Positions 5,726 through 9,471 of a stretch of 9,471 nucleotides of DNA are shown piece after piece. A program made the position numbers and the translations under genes. Below the pieces are notes generated by a model. The model ran no database searches. It worked only from the letters and a program-made list of their open reading frames with translations, and was not told where the DNA came from. Source of the stretch: Flavisolibacter sp. (lineage in GTDB: Bacteria > Bacteroidota > Bacteroidia > Chitinophagales > Chitinophagaceae); assembly GCA_013695175.1 (NCBI GenBank), contig JACDAZ010000247.1, forward strand, positions 1-9,471. The letters are read 5' to 3'. Each line of letters starts with the position of its first letter. Position 1 is the first letter of the stretch.

Positions 5726-8700
5726 TTAATTGAAAATATATCTCAATCCAAACTGCATATAATATGTAGAGGATAAAGTAAGATCATCTCTAAAGGTTTC
5801 AGTAGCTAATTTTCCTCTGTCTTGTTGTAAGCGAAAGGTTGGACGAACTGTTCCGCCGGGTACAAGAGCATTTGCATTTGTAGGAACTAAAATAGAACTT
5901 GCATTAGTTGATTGAGTTACACCCCAACGTGAATTAAGCAGGTTTCCAAAGTTGAATACATCTACAGATAATTGAAGCGTATTCCTTTTACCTCCAATAT
6001 TTGTAAAAATGTCTTGTAATAATTTAACGTCAAACTGGTTTCTCCAGGGAAATAATGCTCCATTACGTTCAGCATATTGACCTTTTCTTTTTCTTAAATA
6101 ATCATCTTGTTCCATGTATGCAAAAAATGCATCGCTTTGTTGCTGTGGAGTGTATGTTACACCAGCATATGTTGCTGAAACAAAAGTTATTTCAGAAGGG
6201 TTTCTTGGTATATAAATCAAATCCTGGTTAACAATATCCCTGTTTAAATCTCCGCCATACAAATATGAAAATCTTCCCTGGTGCGATCCTTCGTAAAACA
6301 TGGAAATTGTGGTACCTAAGTATTTAAAGTATTCTTTTCTATATGAAATGGCAGCAATAACTCTATCTGGTACTATATAACCTGCCTGTGCTAATGTAGG
6401 TGTATTAGGACCATTAACTGTTTGAATCAGGTTCCATGTATTAAAAGGTTGATCTCCGGCACCATCATATAAATTTGCAGCTACAGATTTAGTGTAAGCT
6501 ATATTAGCATATAACCCACCTGCAAATTGTTTTTCCAATTTAGCAGTTAAAGAGAAATAAAAACCTCTTGATTCATTATCAGAAACAATAGCATTAAACT
6601 GACTTGTTCCTGTTGGACTAGTTTGCCCCTGATTTGTTAAAGGGTTTAGGAATTTTTGATTAATTGAACTAGGGTAAATTAATCTGTTATCTGGGTAACC
6701 AGCAATATTTAAAGGAACAGGATTTACCAGGTTTAAATTTCTGGAATATGTTACATTAATGTCTTTATTAAAAATACCTACAAGAGTTCCTAAGAAACCT
6801 GCAGGTAAACGAACATCCAAACCTAAACTTGTTTTCCACGTTTGTGGCATTGTAAAATCTTCAGCAAATGCAGTAACAGTACTTGGAATTACAGTGCCTG
6901 CAGGAGGTACTGTTGAAGGAAAATAAGCAGCACGATCAGGATTAAATGGTCCGGGAGTGTTTGCAGTACCATTGAAACTGCGGGTTACTTGTAACATACC
7001 TGAATTACCTGATTGACCTACTATCCATACAAATGGAACTCTTCCAGTAAAAATACCCGTTCCACCACGTACCATCAATGATCTGTTTTCATACGGATCA
7101 TAAATAAATCCTAGTCTGGGTGAAAACATCACTGTAGGTTTTGGTAATTCACCTGTGTTTATTCTTGCACCATTAGCAAAAGTTAAATCAGCCACTAAGG
7201 GGTTGGTCTTTACTTCTTCTACATCTGGAAATGTAGTTAAATCAGCTCTTAAACCAATTGTTAATTTGAACTTAGGACTGAAGTTAACTTCATCCTGAAC
7301 ATAACCAGAATATTGCATGAATTTAAAACCAGGAAAAACCTGTTCATAACCTTCTTTAAGAGAATGGGTATAAGCAAAGTCATTAGGTTTTTGACCTGTA
7401 ACAAAATCTTCCCATGAATTAAATCTGTAATATGAGGCACCTAAAGGTTGAAATCCATTTTTTGTTGTACTGTAATCTATTTGAATTCCTCCTAATAAAT
7501 TATGCTTGCCAATTGTACTTGTAACATTATTAACTAATGAATAAATTTCAACATCTCTTAGATTACCAAAACTAAATGGTTCAAAACCAAAAGAAGTAAA
7601 TGGTTGGCCATCTTTTAGTATATCAACAAAAGGGAATTCTGAACTTTCTGTGCTGCGGGGTTCGTTTTGATTGTTTTTGGAAATTCTAAAATTATTTCCA
7701 ATTCTTCCAAAAGTTGAATTTAATTCCGCCTGTATAGAATAAAAATTAGTTTCCTGGAAATAGTTAGAATTTTTAAAATGTAAAGCATTAATATTTGTTC
7801 TGCCTGCACCGGAAGCAAAAGTATTACCTGTACTACCGGTTGAGCCGCTCACAAAAAATGGATCTTTTCCTTCATTAAAGCTGTACCTGACGTTTAACCT
7901 GTGGTTATTACTTATGTTCCAGTCAATACGTGCTAATAATTTCTTCCTCTCTGCTTCAAAATCATAACCCTGGTAGGGTCCGGTTTCATAACCATAAGTT
8001 TTAGCTAAATAATCACTTATAGCATCTAATTCAGTGGTTGTTGGTCGGGCAATATTTTCAGCACTACCAAAGGGCGCATTGGCTGTTGCAGCAAATCTTT
8101 GTTGTCCGGGTCTAACTGTTTTTTCAGTTTCCCCATTTATAAAAAAGAACAATTTATTTGGAATGATGGGTCCACCAACACGAAAGCCGTATTGTTTAAA
8201 ATCAAAATTTTGTTTTGTAAAATCATTTCCCTTTACCGTATTTCCCTGTTGACCCTGGTTTCTGAAATACGTATAAACCGAACCGGAAAAATTATTTGTT
8301 CCTGAACGGGTTACAGCATTAAGGGAACTTCCAATAAAGTTTGATTGCCTGATATCAAATGGAGTAATGCTGATAGTAATTTCTTCTAAGGCATCCAAAG
8401 AAACAGGGTTACCACCTGCAGGGAGGTTAGACCCAATTCCAAAAGCATTATTAAAATCAGATCCGTCAACAGTTACATAGTTCTGCCTGTAGTTACCACC
8501 ACCAACAGCAGCACCATTGGATTGAGGTGTTAATCGGGCAAGGTCATTAATACTACGTGATATACTTGGCAAAGTATTGATCTGGCGCACGCCAATATTT
8601 GAAGTAATACCTGTTCTGTCAACAGTCCTTCTTCTGCCACCTGTAACTGTTACGGCTTCCAATGTTCTTACATCTTCTCTTAAAGTTGCATTTAACCTGA

Positions 8701-9004
8701 AAGGTTCTGCAAGTTGGAGGTTAACATCTTCCAATGTATAAGGTTGTAAGCCAACGAAATTAATTGTAATCCTGTAGGGGCCACCTACACGCATATTGGC
8801 AATATTAAACAACCCTTCCCTGTTAGCAACTGTGGTATAGGTAGTTGCAGAAGGAAGATGTACAGCAGTAACAGTAGCACCAGCTAGTGGTTGCCCATCA
8901 GTTCCAAGAACAGTTCCGGTGATACTACTTGTAGTTACCTGGGCATATAATCCCAAACCAACAAGCAATTGTACAAAAAGCAATAAATAGATTTTCTTAA
9001 GCAT
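5726..9004 (-). CDS. Oar-like TonB-dependent outer-membrane receptor
   Basis: A 1092-residue outer-membrane protein. The start is placed at the ATG at 9004, because residues 1-22 then form a proper signal peptide (MLKKIYLLLFVQLLVGLGLYA|Q). An upstream ATG at 9052 would put 16 polar residues before it. Residues about 25-110 are a carboxypeptidase-regulatory-like beta domain (SITGTVLGTDGQPLAGATVTA). A TonB-box-like stretch follows near 114-122 (TLEAVTVTG). The plug spans about 125-235 (INTLPSISRSINDLARLTPQ, NYVTVDGSDFNNAFG, EITISITPFDIRQSNFIGSSLNAVTRSGTN). The rest is a large barrel ending in YYMQFGLRYIFN. Length and ending agree with the Oar group of Bacteroidota and myxobacteria. The ligand is unknown. 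No SusD-like lipoprotein lies in the visible flanks, so it does not look like a polysaccharide-utilisation pair. It is convergent with the esterase and divergent from ribB, hence probably monocistronic. Confidence 0.93.
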   Translation of the reverse strand: MLKKIYLLLFVQLLVGLGLYAQVTTSSITGTVLGTDGQPLAGATVTAVHLPSATTYTTVANREGLFNIANMRVGGPYRITINFVGLQPYTLEDVNLQLAEPFRLNATLREDVRTLEAVTVTGGRRRTVDRTGITSNIGVRQINTLPSISRSINDLARLTPQSNGAAVGGGNYRQNYVTVDGSDFNNAFGIGSNLPAGGNPVSLDALEEITISITPFDIRQSNFIGSSLNAVTRSGTNNFSGSVYTYFRNQGQQGNTVKGNDFTKQNFDFKQYGFRVGGPIIPNKLFFFINGETEKTVRPGQQRFAATANAPFGSAENIARPTTTELDAISDYLAKTYGYETGPYQGYDFEAERKKLLARIDWNISNNHRLNVRYSFNEGKDPFFVSGSTGSTGNTFASGAGRTNINALHFKNSNYFQETNFYSIQAELNSTFGRIGNNFRISKNNQNEPRSTESSEFPFVDILKDGQPFTSFGFEPFSFGNLRDVEIYSLVNNVTSTIGKHNLLGGIQIDYSTTKNGFQPLGASYYRFNSWEDFVTGQKPNDFAYTHSLKEGYEQVFPGFKFMQYSGYVQDEVNFSPKFKLTIGLRADLTTFPDVEEVKTNPLVADLTFANGARINTGELPKPTVMFSPRLGFIYDPYENRSLMVRGGTGIFTGRVPFVWIVGQSGNSGMLQVTRSFNGTANTPGPFNPDRAAYFPSTVPPAGTVIPSTVTAFAEDFTMPQTWKTSLGLDVRLPAGFLGTLVGIFNKDINVTYSRNLNLVNPVPLNIAGYPDNRLIYPSSINQKFLNPLTNQGQTSPTGTSQFNAIVSDNESRGFYFSLTAKLEKQFAGGLYANIAYTKSVAANLYDGAGDQPFNTWNLIQTVNGPNTPTLAQAGYIVPDRVIAAISYRKEYFKYLGTTISMFYEGSHQGRFSYLYGGDLNRDIVNQDLIYIPRNPSEITFVSATYAGVTYTPQQQSDAFFAYMEQDDYLRKRKGQYAERNGALFPWRNQFDVKLLQDIFTNIGGKRNTLQLSVDVFNFGNLLNSRWGVTQSTNASSILVPTNANALVPGGTVRPTFRLQQDRGKLATETFRDDLTLSSTYYMQFGLRYIFN

Positions 9005-9161
9005 AAACAGATTAATTTTTCGAGTGCAAAGAAAGTGATAATTAGATTTCAAATGTCAACCAAATATTAACATTCTGTTACTGAATGAAATTCAACAAAG
9101 AAGACAAGGATAAAGCCGTCCATGCTGCTTTTAATAACAATCAACTTGCTCTGTTTCGTGC

Positions 9162-9169
9162 TACCTTTG
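9162..9169 (+). promoter_or_regulatory. Candidate Bacteroidota -7 promoter box for ribB
   Basis: TACCTTTG matches the TAnnTTTG consensus exactly. It ends 13 nt before the ribB start codon, so transcription would begin only about 7-10 nt upstream of the ATG. No TTG -33 element lies at the usual distance; the nearest TTG (9146-9148) is too close at 13 nt. Confidence 0.45.
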
Positions 9170-9182
9170 CCTAAACAAGCAT

Positions 9183-9471
9183 ATGCTGGATTCTATAGAG
9201 AGTGCCATTGAAGATATAAGGAATGGTAAATTAGTGGTGGTGGTAGATGATGAAGACCGCGAAAACGAAGGAGATTTTATAACTGCCGCACAAAATGTTA
9301 CTCCTGAAGTAATCAATTTCATGAGTAAACATGGGCGGGGACTAATTTGTATAAGTCTTTTAGAAGACCGTTGTGATGAGTTAGGGCTTGAGTTAATGGT
9401 AAATAATAATACTGCGCTTCACGAAACAGCTTTTACTGTATCTGTAGATTTATTAGGTCATGGATGTACTA
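9183..9471 (+). CDS. ribB: 3,4-dihydroxy-2-butanone 4-phosphate synthase, N-terminal part (RibB or RibBA)
   Basis: The first 96 residues are visible; the gene runs off the window. The enzyme converts ribulose 5-phosphate to 3,4-dihydroxy-2-butanone 4-phosphate plus formate, supplying the four-carbon unit of riboflavin; it is cytosolic. The signature [15 protein letters not shown] (18-32) carries the acidic Mg-binding and catalytic residues; E27 corresponds to E38 of the E. coli enzyme. [10 protein letters not shown] (50-59) and [15 protein letters not shown] (82-96) are the next conserved blocks. Bacteroidota often carry a fused RibBA with a GTP cyclohydrolase II half, and whether that applies here cannot be seen. 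The ATG at 9183 gives the normal family start ([19 protein letters not shown]). The gene is divergent from the receptor gene. No FMN-riboswitch-like leader is visible and the upstream leader looks very short. Confidence 0.95.
   Translation, partial: MLDSIESAIEDIRNGKLVVVVDDEDRENEGDFITAAQNVTPEVINFMSKHGRGLICISLLEDRCDELGLELMVNNNTALHETAFTVSVDLLGHGCT

Noticed and set aside
8034..8305. Overlapping plus-strand ORFs inside the receptor gene
   Set aside because: Antisense to the plug and early barrel region, with no family resemblance.
9005..9052. Upstream ATG adding 16 residues to the TonB-dependent receptor
   Set aside because: The extension is polar and would bury the signal peptide; the ATG at 9004 begins a standard signal sequence.
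9061..9068. Minus-strand AATATTTG as -7 box for the receptor gene
   Set aside because: The first consensus base is wrong and the nearest TTG is about 24 nt away, slightly outside the usual spacing; too weak to list as a feature.
9005..9182. FMN riboswitch before ribB
   Set aside because: The 178-nt gap shows none of the conserved RFN-element blocks (such as the AGGG...GGGT segments).

Overview
The window looks like chromosomal DNA of a Bacteroidota bacterium, most likely a Chitinophagaceae-type lineage. The basis is AT-rich sequence, near-absence of Shine-Dalgarno sequences, a TAnnTTTG-type -7 promoter box before ribB, an Oar-like TonB-dependent receptor with an N-terminal carboxypeptidase-regulatory-like domain, and signal peptides ending in A-Q. 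The genus is an inference from family resemblance only.

Layout. The left part (1-2068, minus strand) holds two exported hydrolases in tandem: an amidase-signature enzyme and, 12 nt downstream, a YtcJ-type metal-dependent amidohydrolase cut off by the window edge. Next on the same strand come a small unrecognised protein (2172-2435), a GCS2/YbdK-family carboxylate-amine ligase (2533-3645) and an ATP-grasp ligase (3668-4627). A 121-nt divergent region separates the ATP-grasp gene from a plus-strand cytosolic esterase of the alpha/beta-hydrolase fold (4749-5570). The esterase ends in a G8 tract followed by a heptanucleotide tandem repeat. A strong two-way terminator (5675-5706) separates it from the convergent TonB-dependent receptor gene (5726-9004). 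At the right edge, divergent from the receptor, is the start of ribB (riboflavin pathway).

How the genes may work together. The centre (about 2172-5570) is the most interesting part. Two unrelated ATP-dependent amide-forming ligases lie back to back, with a divergent cytosolic esterase and possibly the small protein. This looks like a compact pathway for making and trimming a small peptide-like or amide metabolite, whose substrates cannot be read from sequence. The downstream amidase/amidohydrolase pair would act in the periplasm on amides or cyclic amides, and may or may not be functionally linked. The TonB-dependent receptor and ribB appear to be separate units.

I found no tRNA, rRNA, CRISPR array, insertion sequence or phage gene. 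There is no gene-free stretch longer than 300 bases.
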